A stretch of 55,522 nt of DNA from Hofstenia miamia (Eukaryota; Xenacoelomorpha; Acoela): the NCBI GenBank assembly GCA_004352715.1, contig SCFE01000009.1, positions 1,957,661 through 2,013,182 of the forward strand. Reading direction: 5' to 3'. The notes under the pieces are model-generated. The model had not been told where the DNA came from and searched no databases. It was given only the letters and a program-made list of their open reading frames with translations. Positions 33,316 to 45,210 of this stretch are shown here, piece after piece (the stretch's first letter is position 1; each line of letters starts with the position of its first letter). The translations under genes and the position numbers were made by a program.

Positions 33316-34075
33316 AGTAGAATTCGCATATATTGACAATTTACTTATACCCGGGATGTCTATTATGCATTTATGCATTTTATACTTAAAGTATGCTTAA
33401 AAAATTCGCATATATTGATATCACCTGCATTGATAAATCGCCTATTTCGACCCAAATATGTGACCCGCTTGAAAAGAAAATTCGCATATACCGACATAAA
33501 TAACTTTGGGAAGCCTCAAAAAATCAAATAGTAATTTTTGGGTTCCAGATTAACAACATTTGTGGATTTACTGACAAATATGTAGTAAAACTAACTAAGC
33601 TTCTTTGTTTTTATTTTAAAGAGTTTTTTTCATTTGGCATAAAAATTATATTTAATGAATCCATGTATTAATTGGAAGCTCTTTTTATTGGGTACCATTA
33701 AGGATTGCTGTTGTTTGTCTTTATTTTTTCTAAACCACTTGAACGGGAGGTGAAAATTGTTGATGCAATACAGCCTCATATAAATCACAGGAATTTTAGT
33801 TCTTATGAAATAAAGATCTAGACTTACGTTTTCTGTTTAGAATTTAAAGCTGTATAGTATAAATCCTAGCATTCTAAAAAACAAACTTCGATTTTGAACT
33901 TTTTTCAATTCATAGGACTTCGCTCAGTTTTTTATATTTCTATGTATATATTTGTTGTATTCTTGTTTCAGTAAGGACATATGCACTGCAGTCTATATTA
34001 AAAATTGAAGTTGCCTGGAAATTCCAAGTTTGAATATATTGACATTCGACTACATCGACATTGATTGAGAAACCC
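33316..34075. mobile_element. Possible pogo/Tigger-like remnant with repeated terminal motif
   Basis: The motif TTCGCATATATTGACA occurs at about 33322 (after TAGTAGAA), again near 33404, as TTCGCATATACCGACAT near 33482, and degenerately as TGAATATATTGACATTCGAC near 34030. Multiple ATATAYYGACA repeats behind a CAGTAGAA-like start are a feature I associate with pogo/Tigger ends. The inverse right end was not found and no transposase remains. Confidence 0.35.
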
Positions 34076-34852
34076 CTAGAGATGTTCTTTTTAGCAGTTC
34101 AAATTATTGCAATATCTAATTTCTCAGTGATTCAGTGATCTAAAACTAGACTCAAGCATTTTTTGTAAATACCACTCATGTTCCGTCCAATCACGGTAGG
34201 ATCAGATACCTGTGACTTCTTTCAAACGCATTTAGACTGGATGGAATGCCCCGGGTGTACGAATTGAAGGTGAAAATGAAAGATAAACGACTTCTCTAGC
34301 TAGTGGCACTTTTAGATTTTATATTTCTTTATTATTTAGTAAGTTATGAGGATTTAAAGAGTTTTTTTATAGAAACTATCCCAAATTTGGGAGTACGCTG
34401 TTGGAAGATGTTTTTAAAAATTATATTTCAAAATTCTGGGTATTTTTAAATGATAACTTGATTCTGGTTCATTTAGATTTGCATTTGTTTTTTTATTATA
34501 TTCAAATTCATGAAAATTTTAAAATAATAGACTAAACAATATTTTTTGATACTAAAAATATTTAAAAAATTTATGAGCTATTCCAATAAAGCAATATCAA
34601 AATACCATGTAATCTACAAAAGAAGTACTAAGGAGAGACTGACATTTGTTCAAAGTTTTGCATTGAACAACACCAAAAAATATATAAGTCTGTCAATATA
34701 TTAATATAGAATGAGACAGATAAGTATTCCAACAAAATCATGTACAAAATTTTTAATTGTTTTACATATAAGGTTATTGTAACATTTTAAAAAGTATTAT
34801 TGAAATTGATAAAGAAAATATTCTTTCTAAATAATATATGTTTGTTCCCAAG
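34076..34852. other. Non-coding spacer
   Basis: AT-rich; nothing recognised except a CCCCGGGTGTACG word near 34250. Confidence 0.5.
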
Positions 34853-34945
34853 AGATTTCTTCACAAAGCGGTCAATTACTTGCCTGGTTGAGCTTGCTTT
34901 TGTAATACATGTAACAATAATATGCATGCCTATATCCAGTGGGCC
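34853..34945 (+). CDS. Candidate 93 bp exon with a membrane-spanning segment
   Basis: A stretch between TTTGTTCCCAAG (acceptor) and GGGCC|GTATGT (good donor consensus) is open and phase 2 on both sides. It encodes FFTKRSITC followed by LVELAFVIHVTIICMPI, a plausible transmembrane helix with basic residues on one side. I do not recognise the protein, and no neighbouring exon was found to support it. Confidence 0.25.
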
Positions 34946-37570
34946 GTATGTTAATTATGGAATAGTAAAAAGTACGAGTAGTTAATTAGTTATATTTCTT
35001 CTCTAAAAAATAGTGATTCTAGTTATGAAAAAGTATTACATTTAAAAAGAATTTACTCATTACGATTGTTATTGCACACCTTGAGTTGTAATTTTTCCAA
35101 ATTTATATAGGAAATATGACATTACAGCTAATTATGCTATTTGTGATATCACAGTTAATATATTTATCACAATAGTATCTCATACTCAAATAGTACATGA
35201 AAATGTTTATAAATATTGATCGTTAATATTATTTTCTTGTATTTTTTAATAATCCCGATAATTCTGTAATTGATCAATGATTGAAATCACATTGGATATT
35301 TTGCACCCGATAGATTTTTTCAGATCAGATTTTAAAATTCAATTCTATCTCATCAGGTACTGCTGGGATATGTTTGCAATATATTGATAGTTAAGTAAAT
35401 CAATTTTATCTCAGTCGCATCCCCTCCTAGTACCACAGCTATAGGAGACTTTGCACGAAATAATTTTCTGTTATTTTTTCCGAATCTGACTTCTAACAAA
35501 TTCAATTCGAATGGCATAAGAATTATTTCTTCGGATTAGTTGGATTCAATTCTAACTACGATTTGTATTTTTCAAAATTCTTAAAATGCGAAATAAAATG
35601 AAAATAAAACAAATCGACATTACTCAAATTAATTTATTTTAACATTCTGAGGATACTACAAATGTGAATTGTTGCAGAATTGATTTAGTCCTAAACAGCA
35701 CAGTGTATCTCAGAAAATACAAATCGTTTAATCCATAGATTCAAACAACTATCTCAAAACCAATTAGAAAATCCTGACAAAAGAGGAGACAATTCTTAAT
35801 CTTGTGGCGTTTCATTTTCACGCCAAATATTTTGTTGGCGCTATCAATGGTTTTAGATTTTAGACTTCTTAATTCGTGTGATATCACTAGGATCAGCGCG
35901 TTATCTTCTTGACATTAAACTTTTTGTTAAAACTGTTTTCTATTTGCAACAAAAAACTTCCTCTTATATACAGTCTACATATTTACAACTACATGGCAAA
36001 ACCGAAACAATTAGCCGTACGATAAAGACAACCAGCAACAGAACGCCTAGGTTAATTGGGGTTAATTAGTTTATGGTAATTGGCTTTCATTAAAAAGAAG
36101 TAAGCTAGTTGTGACGAATAGCCTTTTTCCACCTTATATTTCTTCAAGCTGTTGTTAGTTCAGAATTTTTAATTTTTGGAAATTGATTCTTTTGTTTGGT
36201 TCCAAGCTGACATACATTCACATATAAATGTGAAATATTAAGAAGTTTTTATTGAATTGCATTACTTTTTAATTAGTTTACTAAATTCTTTCCGCTTTGG
36301 AATATTTCTTTTAGTGATTACGCAATTGTCACTCAAATTATAAATTTGCCTGAATTTGGAAATTGAATTAAGTGTATTCCAGTTAATGGGAAAGTAAAAT
36401 GCTTTTAGGTAAATTTTCATCCGATTAGCTAAGAACTGCTTAAAAACACCACCATGCTGAAGCAGTAACCACTGCTAATCACATGAATTCGAATTCATTT
36501 CATAATGTATTTGGATGTTTTATTGCATATATTTTGTGTGACAATTTATATTTTTCATGGTTTTGCAAAATTTGGATCAATTTTTGAAAATTTTCGTAAA
36601 ATTTCCGGTCATTTTCTCAGAAATATTATTATGACACGTTAGCCATTATTTCCGATGAGCCGTTGAACGTTAGTAATATAACGCCAATGTCGTCTCGTCT
36701 ATGTTAGGGGTTTTCATTGGGCCAATTTGGAGATTTCAGGGGGTGAATTATGATCCAAGAAGGATGGTCTATTGAAGATTGACAGGGCTGAAGTTTGTAA
36801 ACCATCGTAGCCACCTTCAGAGGAATTTGAAATTTTCGAAATAAAGAGTTGAATGAGGTTTTTTTTCCAAATAAGAAAGGGGTGAATAGGTCAAGCAAGC
36901 CTTAGTGCTCCTGCTCTATATAATACATGTTTGTTCCTTTGTTCTGAATATCTTCTCCTGATTTGCTAAAATTCATTAATGAAAAAAGCACTTGCATTAC
37001 CTGTATATAAAAAGTTTGGGTTTGCTATAAGAAAAGTGCAGTTTCGAAATACTTAGTTGATTAGTTAGTTTATATTTGCTTCCACATTTTAGTAATCTTT
37101 CTTCAGGTAAATTGAATCAGCCAGAAAAATATATTTCCATTATGGAAAAGAATATTCTTTAGCTTTTCTTAGAATAATCTATAAAAAGCCACCGATGAAC
37201 AAAAACAATCCCTCTACATTTAGATGACGACGCCGGTTATAGTATGCATCCAATTGCCGATATTAAAGCCTGACTATAGGCCAGCCTATTTCAGGCAATT
37301 AGGAATTCGAGAAAATGATATTTGGGGATATGATTAATACCTCATCATTAGTTGCTAACATATAGCACGCAATTTGTAGAGTGGTTTGTTGACTCTAGCT
37401 CTGGGTTAATGATTCTCATGTCCATGCGGCCATCGCTTTTTAACAATTCTCAAACAGCAAGGAGATGTCAAAGTACGTCCATAGCTCTAAATGGAATTTC
37501 AAAGTCATTCCGTAGCATACTTCCAATTTTTTTACATTTTTTCTTTGTATATTTTCAGCTAGTGCAGCAG
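34946..37570. other. Non-coding region with unassigned higher-complexity patches
   Basis: Mostly AT-rich. Two patches have more balanced composition: 36700-36900 (minus ORF 36704-36898) and 37205-37535. In the latter the minus strand reads FEIPFRAMDVL, a stop, then ELLKSDGRMDMRIINPELE, as if from a decayed protein. Neither matches a family I can name. Confidence 0.4.
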
Positions 37571-37575
37571 AAATG

Positions 37576-37813
37576 GTATATATATATATATATATATNNN
37601 NNNNNNNNNNNNNNNNNNNNNNNNNNNNNNNNNNNNNNNNNNNNNNNNNNNNNNNNNNNNNNNNNNNNNNNNNNNNNNNNNNNNNNNNNNNNNNNNNNNN
37701 NNNNNNNNNNNNNNNNNNNNNNNNNNNNNNNNNNNNNNNNNNNNNNNNNNNNNNNNNNNNNNNNNNNNNNNNNNNNNNNNNNNNNNNNNNNNNNNNNNNN
37801 NNNNNNNNNNNNN

Positions 37814-37846
<33 letters not shown>
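37576..37846. repeat. (AT)n array with a 216 N gap
   Basis: (AT)n at 37576-37597, undetermined bases 37598-37813, then (AT)n to about 37846. Probably one long AT array. It abuts the 3' side of the LINE that follows. Confidence 0.95.
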
Positions 37847-37852
<6 letters not shown>

Positions 37853-38089
37853 CATTTCTTATTGTATTGATTATTAATCAAACAAATTTCACTATTTAGC
37901 AAAATTAAAACAAAAATCTCAATATTTCTTATAAAGCAAATTTTTAGAATTGCATATAGTACAATTACAAACTAAAAGATGAGTACAAGTATTATTAGAT
38001 GCCTATAAATCAATAAACTGTTATTTAAATAAATCTTTTAATTTCCTTTTAACTTTTAACGATGTATCAAAGAGATCAATATTTGTATT

Positions 38090-39310
38090 TAGATTAATGT
38101 AATTTGCTAATCTAGTGATACGCCTTAAGAAAAAATGATTTGTTTTACTCTTCTTATTAATTTTGCACTTGAAAAGGGTTTTATTGTAAAGTCGTAATCC
38201 TTGTTTCGAATATATAGCTAAACGTAGTCAATCTTATTAGTCAGCATACTATTAAATTGAATAAGATCAATGAGTTGAAGTAGCATTGAAAGAGGCAATA
38301 ACTTCAGTTCAATCAATTTCTTGTTGTAGTCCGTAATATTTAAAATCCACTTCGAACAACGCTTTTGAAAATTTTCAATTTTAGAAAACAACAGATCCTT
38401 TAAATAAGAATTGATCTAACTGCAGTTATGTATTTCTTTTGTCACAAACTATGGTGTTAGACAGGAATATTCCTTTTGGTGTTTAAAAATTCTTGATTGC
38501 ACGTTTTCAGCTTAGAATAAACATGAGTAGACCAGATTGTAATAATAATACCCAAATCTTCTACTGAGCTTAATGCTCTAACTGTAGCATTCGAGTTTCT
38601 TGAAGCATATGATTATTATTAGAGAGTGCTGACGACTGAAATTCGTCCTCATTGAAGTTCGCATTATTTCTTAAACACCAATTGTTTAATCTTAAATAAT
38701 CTTCATTTATATCATTAAGGTCACTACGAAGTAATTTTAAGTCGCCAGAAAATAAGAATGATGTTGTAGCATCACAGAAATTTGGCAAATCGTTTAAAAA
38801 AAAATAAGAAAAATACTACTTGTTATATTATGATATTATGCCATTGAACATTACTTTTTATGTTCTTTTCGTAGGGTAAGACCAAATTAGTTTTAATAAA
38901 TTTCCTCCAATTCCAATGTTTTTCAGTTGTTTTAGTAAAATTCTATGTGAAACGTTATCAAAGGCTGTTTAAAAGTCTAAATATTGAACAAAGCTTTCTA
39001 TATTAGCATCGAAATTGTGTAAGTTAAATTTTTCTTCTTTTGGATGGAATGAATAATTGCTTCCTTCCAGAGCAATGGAAATGTACATGATATAATGATA
39101 ATCTGAAATAGTTGTTAAATATGGAGTGCAAGTGCTGTTAAAAACTTTGTTAAGAAATAATTGAGGATGTTATCATATCCACATCCTTTCATCGAGAAAT
39201 TGGAAATCGCTTCAAATGCATCTTCAATTTCTATTTCAAATTGTTCATTAAAGTTACTTTATCTAACGCTATGGAATCGAATAGCTTCCTAATAGCTTTA
39301 CGATTAAATA
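38090..39310 (-). pseudogene. LINE reverse transcriptase, disrupted
   Basis: Recognisable in order: the segment before RT (EIEDAFEAISNFSMKGCGYD, about 39230-39170); FPLLWKEAIIHSIPKEEK (about 39080-39025, the W-K-x-A-x-x-x-P-I-x-K motif); then VQYLDF-stop-TAFDNVSHRILLK (about 38995-38930), the catalytic region A. The YADD box is missing or lost near 38810. NDINEDYLRLNNWCLRN (about 38735-38685) is the segment after it. The C-terminal KRCSKWILNITDYNKKLIEL stretch lies at about 38375-38310. The jump from the pre-RT motif to motif A indicates a deletion. Confidence 0.8.
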
Positions 39311-39524
39311 ATGATTAAAAGAACGTTTTCTTCTTAAAGTATTCACTTTATTAAGGCAATGCATTGAATGAGAACTAAGATATTTTAGTTGTATTGGACG
39401 TTTCTTCTTCTATATGGTACAGCTTTATCTATAATTGTAAAGAGATTTTCATTCCAATAGTTAACATAAGCGTCAACATGTACGTCAATTACATCAAAAC
39501 TAATAAAAGAATATAATGTTCTCC

Positions 39525-40240
39525 CTAAAAGTTCATGAAACTCTTTTGGTGCTTGATAAAAAGAATGATTTTTAAACTCAATAGTCTTATCTTTCTCTTC
39601 TTTGCCGAAATTAGATACATCATAATCATAAATTTAATTGTAAATGGTATGAAATCATGGTCAGAGAAATTGTCTTTTTGAAGAATGTAATCAAAAACAT
39701 CGATTTTATTCAAATTTGTGAGAATCAAGTCAAACAAATTTCCGCTAATATGAGCAGGGAAGTCAACAAATTGATAATAATCAAAATTTATTAATTTCCA
39801 CAAAATGCATTCATCGTCTTTATTTGTTGAAGTAAAGCTTTCCCAATTAGCATTAGGCATATTGATGTCACTACATATCACTGAATATCAAGTTTTTGGA
39901 CAAAAACTTGTGAGAAGTATAAAAATGTTCAAACTCATGTTCATAGTAATAGAATGCTCTAATAATTTGTGCTAGATCTATATTCACTTGATGTTGGGGG
40001 AACATAAAAGCAGAGAAATAAGATTACTTCGGTTGAAAAGTCAAAAATAGCTCCTCAGACAAAATCAGAATAGTTTTCATTATTGCTATAATGGTTGATA
40101 GTATCATCGCGCATTATAATGCAACAACAATGATCAATTGAAAAATTTCGATCACTTGGAGCTGCGACTTCAAAGTTACAATAAGTGAAAATATTGTCTT
40201 CAATTGAAGAATCAAACCAAGTTTCAGTTAAGAATATAAT
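39525..40240 (-). pseudogene. LINE AP-like endonuclease, disrupted
   Basis: ETWFDSSIEDNIFTYCNFEV (about 40232-40175) corresponds to the L-T-E-T-W-L motif, followed by DRNFSIDHCCCIIMRDD where active enzymes have a glycine-rich G-G-G-V. Further on, SDINMPNANWESF (about 39870-39835, the D-F-N motif), NLFDLILTNLNKI and DNFSDHDFIPFTIKF (about 39675-39620, the S-D-H motif) complete the fold. Stops and frame changes separate the two halves. Confidence 0.8.
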
Positions 40241-40539
40241 TTTACTATTATGCCGCTATTTAAATTTACTACACTTTGACAATTCGTGTATATGCAGTTA
40301 ACGTTCGTTAATCCCAATTGAATTTCAACCTGATTACGACTATGGAATAGTTTTAAATTTCCTATCTTTAGTTCATTCCTATGAACGTCATTTTGTAAAA
40401 GTTCGCGTCTTGAATAACTTAGATTTTATTAGAAAATCTGATTGACGAAGTTCAGCTTTCATATATACTGAATGAAATTCATATTAACTTATAAGCATTA
40501 GCTAATACAATTCTCTTGTTACAAACAGAACCTACATTT

Positions 40540-41060
40540 ACTAGAAGTGGGGAGTTTTATTAAAATTACTTTTGAATTTTCCAATGCGAAAGACATCAAC
40601 TATTCTGTTAGCATCAGCTTCAATATAAATATGATTAATCTTTGATTTGCAAGAAAAAGCATAATTTACGCCGGGGTCTTCTTAGGGTCTTTTAAAATGT
40701 GATTAACTTTTTCATTAAATTCGTGAACTATTGTATTAGATCTTTCAAAATTTTGATTAATACGGTTCTCTTGAAGCTTTATTTCATATTGAAGGTTTTT
40801 AATTGAATTTTCTAAATTCGATGATTCTGGAGAGAATAGAATTTATTCTTCAAATTAATTATTTGAGCATTCATTGCATACCTTAAGAAAGTTTCCTTCA
40901 TATTTTTGGAAGGAAGTAATAAAATCTTTATCATTTAGTGTTAAAATGTGGACATTTTTTTGCAGAAAATGCCCATGAATAATTTCTGTTGATTTAAAAT
41001 TCTGTCATTACATGAGAAACAAAGATTAATATTATGAGAATTTGTATTTTTTGATAAATA
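40540..41060 (-). pseudogene. LINE ORF1 remnant (Cys finger, coiled coil, RRM-like)
   Basis: Fragments in order: a Cys-rich stretch INLCFSCNDRILNQQ...KVCNECSNN (about 41030-40865), resembling the PHD-like finger of some LINE ORF1 proteins; a coiled coil LENSIKNLQYEIKLQ (about 40825-40770); and a DVFRIGKFKSNFNKTP stretch (about 40600-40550) typical of the RRM-like RNA-binding region. Frames change between them. Confidence 0.6.
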
Positions 41061-41521
41061 TTTGATATACCTTTCATTACGAAAGAGAGTCAAATTATGT
41101 AATGTAAATCAAATTATTAATTTGAAGCACAATTTAAATTTCCTACCGTTCAGTATTTCAGGAGAGTTTTCTGTTTCTATGCACTCATATTTTGAATTGT
41201 GTTTCTCAACACTCTGCAGTAGATATTGCAATTGTTCTACATTATTTGTTGGATTTGTATTGAATGACTGTATTAATGCTACAGCTCTTTCAAAATAATT
41301 TTTTCAACATAATTCTTTATTTTGCTATAGTCTTCATTTTATTCCATTTTGAAGGATTCATGTACAAAAATTATTTTGGAAGTGACCATTACATTTCGTA
41401 GACAAAGTTTGCTAAAGTTTGATGTAATGTGGATTTGCCTTTGTAATCAATGAGAATGCTGCCTGTTGATATCTAGCAGATAGTTTTCTCAAATGACACA
41501 CACTTCATTGCAAACATGATT

Positions 41522-41527
<6 letters not shown>

Positions 41528-41557
<30 letters not shown>
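41528..41557. repeat. (AT)n microsatellite at the LINE 5' side
   Basis: 30 bp of AT dinucleotide, immediately beyond the apparent LINE 5' region. Confidence 0.97.
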
Positions 41558-41558
<1 letters not shown>

Positions 41559-43344
41559 GGATTATCAAAATAAGCTTAGGGTTTTAGTATTATTATGCAG
41601 TCGTTAGAGATGCTATCTATAATATACTATCTACAATAAAATCTACTGTATTTGAACACTTAAGCAATGAAGGCCAGTATTTTTTCTATAACCCGCTTCA
41701 GTTTTTCAAAAACAAAAAAATTAAGTATGAAAAATTTTTCACGCATCCCTTTTTGTAAGGATGGTAAGCAAAAATGAATCTTGAATCAATTAAATTGTAA
41801 ACGTAAGTCCTTGCTTCGTTAATAGCTTCCAATTCATTATTTACATTGCTATTTTCTAATAATGTAGCTTTGAATTAGTAGATCTAACGCAATGAAGGCG
41901 TGACATATATTTCCATTTTCTTTTGGATTCTATCATTTAACACGCCAACCTTCTAATTATTTCTATAATTAACTACATACGTAATCCATTAATTGAAAGG
42001 TTGAGATTTAAAATGTTATTCCATTAAAATTAACAAGATATTCAATAATACATATCGCATGTGAAAAAATTAATGATCAATTACAGTGTTTTTAAATATT
42101 CAATTAAATTTCTGAAAAACAATATTTTCAAGATTAATTATTAAGAAATTTAATTACAGTTAAAAACGTATAATTTATTGTAAATATCTTCGTCATTATT
42201 GGCATATTAAATTTATTGAAAAAACATAGTTATTATGCCTATTTCTTGATTTATGGATCATATTCTATAATTAATTAGGTAACTGACACGCTTCTTCACA
42301 TTCAGTTTTCAAATTTTGCATCATTCCTATGTTATCTATTTAATTAGTTTCATAATGGTATTTCAATTGATTCTTCATAGAATTCCCATTATGCATTGGA
42401 TTATCAAAACATTAGATTTTTATATAATTATAAATATTTTATCCTAGTTTTCCAAAAAACCGACAAGCATCCAATATTGTATAGGGTCTCGTGTTATTAT
42501 GTATTTTATCATAGTGTTTGCTTCGTCTTCAAAATTTAATTCATTATCTATTGCTGTTTCTCAAAGTTTTAGGTTCATTGATTTTTAAATACCTTTTTAA
42601 TACTTTCAATAGCCAGTTCAATTTCACATTATTTTTTTATAACTATGTGATTTTCAATTGACAAATTCAAAAAATTATTTTTTAAATTTTTTGAATTTTT
42701 TCTCATTAGAATCAATCAGGGCCTGCTAAATTTAGTAGGACCTGAATCAATTTAGGCATCCACTCTGTATTTACATAATCTATGTTAAGGAACTAATAAA
42801 TATTAATTAATAACAATTCAGTCTTCAACAGTTTTAGTATTTGGGGAATGCTTATAGATTTTTGAGAGGAAACTCAAAGATTATGACTCAGCTGCTAGAT
42901 TCCATAACATCTGAATTCGTGCAAATTAATGCAAGTAAGCTATTGTGTCGTAAAATCTGCAATTTTGTGTTGACTCAAGAAATACTTCAGTTTGAACAGT
43001 TTTGGAAATATTTCATATTTAGGTGTTTTTATTAATTTCATTTAGTTGTAAAACAAATATCTCGTAGAAATATAGGGATTTCGATTATTGTCTGATGACT
43101 TTTGTCCAGCCCTGTATGCAGACATTCCAAAAAATATCGAACCAAGCATTAATAATCTAACACCATTATATAGACTTTCATTCATCATAGCACGTTAAAA
43201 TCAAGATGCATCTGTCACCTCATTGTGGTAATATTGGCATAAATTCTATCCTTTCTTATTTGACTAAAAATTCGATATTCCTGCACATAAGCCTATTAGG
43301 AAATCTCAATCATCAATAAAAATGTCACAAACACATTTAGAGTT
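41558..43344. other. AT-rich spacer with minor signals
   Basis: A 30 bp near-perfect palindrome lies at 42717-42746 (TCAGGGCCTGCTAAATTTAG is its first part). At 43089-43105, read on the minus strand, TACAGGGCTGGACAAAAG resembles a mariner/Tc1 terminus with no visible partner. A minus-strand open stretch of about 55 codons near 41700-41865 (ELEAINEARTYVYNLIDSRF) is unrecognised. Confidence 0.4.
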
Positions 43345-43960
43345 TCGTAGGATCCACGGAAATTGGGGCCTAACAGAGAATGCTTTTTTCTGATGAAAGA
43401 ACATTTGTTGAACATGATTGTACTCCATTTTTCATTTGTTTTCCACAAGCAGCATCTCCAATGTATCCACTTTGAATTGCAAGACGGTCAAAACATTAAG
43501 GCTTTCTTATGGTGTGGAGATATTTTTTACAACACGGACAAAGAGCTTTGAAATTTTTGGAAAACTTTTCTTGAATGAACAGCACAGTGTACATTGCAAT
43601 ACCGGAGAAATTGCATGACATTTTGTGAGTCAACCCCGGTGTACATTTCTCAAGCAAGATCATTCATAGGTCATGAAATGGTTTTTTGATAATAGTCTTA
43701 AGGTGCTGAAGTGGGTTATAAACAATTCGGATCTTAGCCCTATTGAAATGTTGTGCCCAGTGATAAAGGTTGGAATGAATAAAAGCCATTGCACTTCCAT
43801 ATTTGCTTTAAATTATAAGATAAATTAAGCATAGTACAAAGAAACGACAGATGAAGGATGTGTGAAATTGATTGAGATCAAATTCGTACCTTACATAGTA
43901 TTAGTAACTATCTGTATGTACTGTATTAGAATCCGGATTAATCAATAATTTTTTAGCGCA
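43345..43960 (+). pseudogene. Tc1/mariner-type transposase relic
   Basis: Plus-strand pieces in order: CFFSDERTFVEHDC (about 43385-43425, the first catalytic Asp in F-S-D-E); WRYFLQHGQRAL-like (about 43515-43550), where relatives have V-W-G...; LKQDHS (about 43650, the second Asp position Q-D-N/H); WFFDNSLKVLKWV (about 43680-43720); SDLSPIEMLCPVIK (about 43732-43770, the S-P-D-L-N-P-I-E-x-x-W motif with Trp lost). The C-terminal region trails to about 43950. Multiple stops and frameshifts. No termini were identified, so the exact family is open. Confidence 0.65.
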
Positions 43961-44061
43961 TTCTTTTGTTTTCTGTGTATTTTTCGACATAGTGTGGGCT
44001 ATGTCTCTAAGGTACCAATTTATCTAAGCATAACTTTGTTGAGAATACAAATAAGGCATCA

Positions 44062-44726
44062 TTGAGTGCACATAAATATCAACCTGTTATAGCATTGGCT
44101 TTGATAAATATATCAATATACATCGGCAGTCTCCAGGCTTTACATGCCGCAAATAAAAAAGAATTAAGTTATTTTGGAAACATGTACCCTTTCATAAATC
44201 ATCTAAATATAGTCGCCAAAATTAATGTAAGTACTGTAAATAATGTAGCTACTGTAAGTAACTTTAGTGTAAAAGTGAATACAGTGAAGAAGAAATGCCT
44301 CTTCCCGGGTGCATGCAGTACTATGCCTCTACCGGTCGGAATTTTTGTTAGCCGGACGGCTCAGGACTCCAAATCTGCCAGCCTGCGTAACACTGACATG
44401 GGCTTTGTCATAAGTACAAATTTATTGGAGCGAGGCATTGAAAAAACAAGTTTATTACATACTTGCTCAATATTGTCAGTACACACAAACGTATTTATAG
44501 CATCCTCCAAGTTCTGTATAGAAGTGATTATCAGATAATGAGATAATAACCCTAGAATAAAGTCTGGATGAGTAACTTGTCCGATCGGGTATATTAATGT
44601 GCTTTTGCTGGCAGCACGTTGTCGCAATCTTTGCTTTGTGGCAGAGTGCCGTGTCATTTTGGAACGTTTCTCAGTAAAGAAACTAGCATCCAAACACTGA
44701 GTCTTTCTTCGAAAATGTAGATTCAA
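44062..44726. other. Unassigned overlapping long frames on both strands
   Basis: A 158-codon plus frame (44062-44538) overlaps a 121-codon minus frame (44361-44726), the longest uninterrupted frames outside transposons. The minus frame (SIQNLEDAINTFVCTDNIEQ, FSMPRSNKFVLMTKPMSV) looks slightly more protein-like. Composition is more balanced than the surroundings at 44285-44420. A GTA-rich degenerate tandem (GTAAGTACTGTAAATAATG) lies at about 44226-44265. I recognise no domain; an unknown transposon or an exon are both possible. Confidence 0.3.
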
Positions 44727-44808
44727 AGTATTTCGCTGTTCGCACTTTCTTAGTATAGTATGATGTGTATTGATCGTTATTTTTCAAAAATTTCGGATGA
44801 CCTATACT

Positions 44809-44847
44809 ATATATATATATATATATNNNNNNNNNNNNNNNNNNNNN
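44809..44847. repeat. (AT)n with a 21 N gap
   Basis: AT dinucleotides run into undetermined bases 44827-44847. Confidence 0.95.
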
Positions 44848-45170
44848 TGTGACACCCAGGGCCAATTAAGGCTGCTTAAAACCAAAAGGAGGCCTTGGGA
44901 AGGATTGGGTAATCTTGAGGCCGCCGACATTCAAAGGCCATTCCTTGGCCTTTCCAACAATTTCCAGCCCCATTCCATCGAGCCAAGTGTTTCCAGGAGT
45001 GGTGTGGAACACTATTTCCTGCATTCATTTCATCGTCAGAATGCCTCCCTATTCCCTGACCCAAATCTCCTGGATTTATCTGTGTGTGAATAGATTTTTG
45101 AAATCATATCAATATTCTGTGTTTTCTTTGAGTGGGGTGTCTGGAAACTTTTGTGCCAGGATTTTGTTGT
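44848..45170 (+). pseudogene. Mariner-like transposase C-terminal relic
   Basis: This GC-richer block contains HRAKCFQEWCGTLFPAFIS (about 44978-45035), matching the S-H-x-A-K-x-x-Q-x-W-L...F-P-D-F-I-S segment that follows the second catalytic Asp in a group of mariner-like transposases. In another frame comes FPDPNLLDLSVCE (about 45052-45090), corresponding to S-P-D-L-N-P-L-D-x-S-V-W. The N-terminal part lies in or beyond the N gap. Frames are broken. It differs from the relic at 43345, so it is a separate family. Confidence 0.6.
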
Positions 45171-45173
45171 CAA

Positions 45174-45175
<2 letters not shown>

Positions 45176-45206
<31 letters not shown>
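45176..45206. repeat. (AT)n microsatellite
   Basis: 31 bp of AT dinucleotide after the mariner-like relic. Confidence 0.97.

Positions 45207-45210
<4 letters not shown>

Larger units (their letters stand above)
37850..41526 (-). mobile_element. Decayed APE-type LINE (CR1/L2/jockey group), near full length
   Basis: On the minus strand, in 5' to 3' order: ORF1 pieces (about 41060-40540), AP-like endonuclease (about 40240-39525), and reverse transcriptase with its C-terminal extension (about 39310-38090). This is the order of two-ORF LINEs. Total length is about 3.6 kb. Both outer limits coincide with (AT)n arrays (41528-41557 and 37814-37846). Many frameshifts and stops and an internal RT deletion show it is long dead. 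I cannot set the clade more tightly from fragments. Confidence 0.8.
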
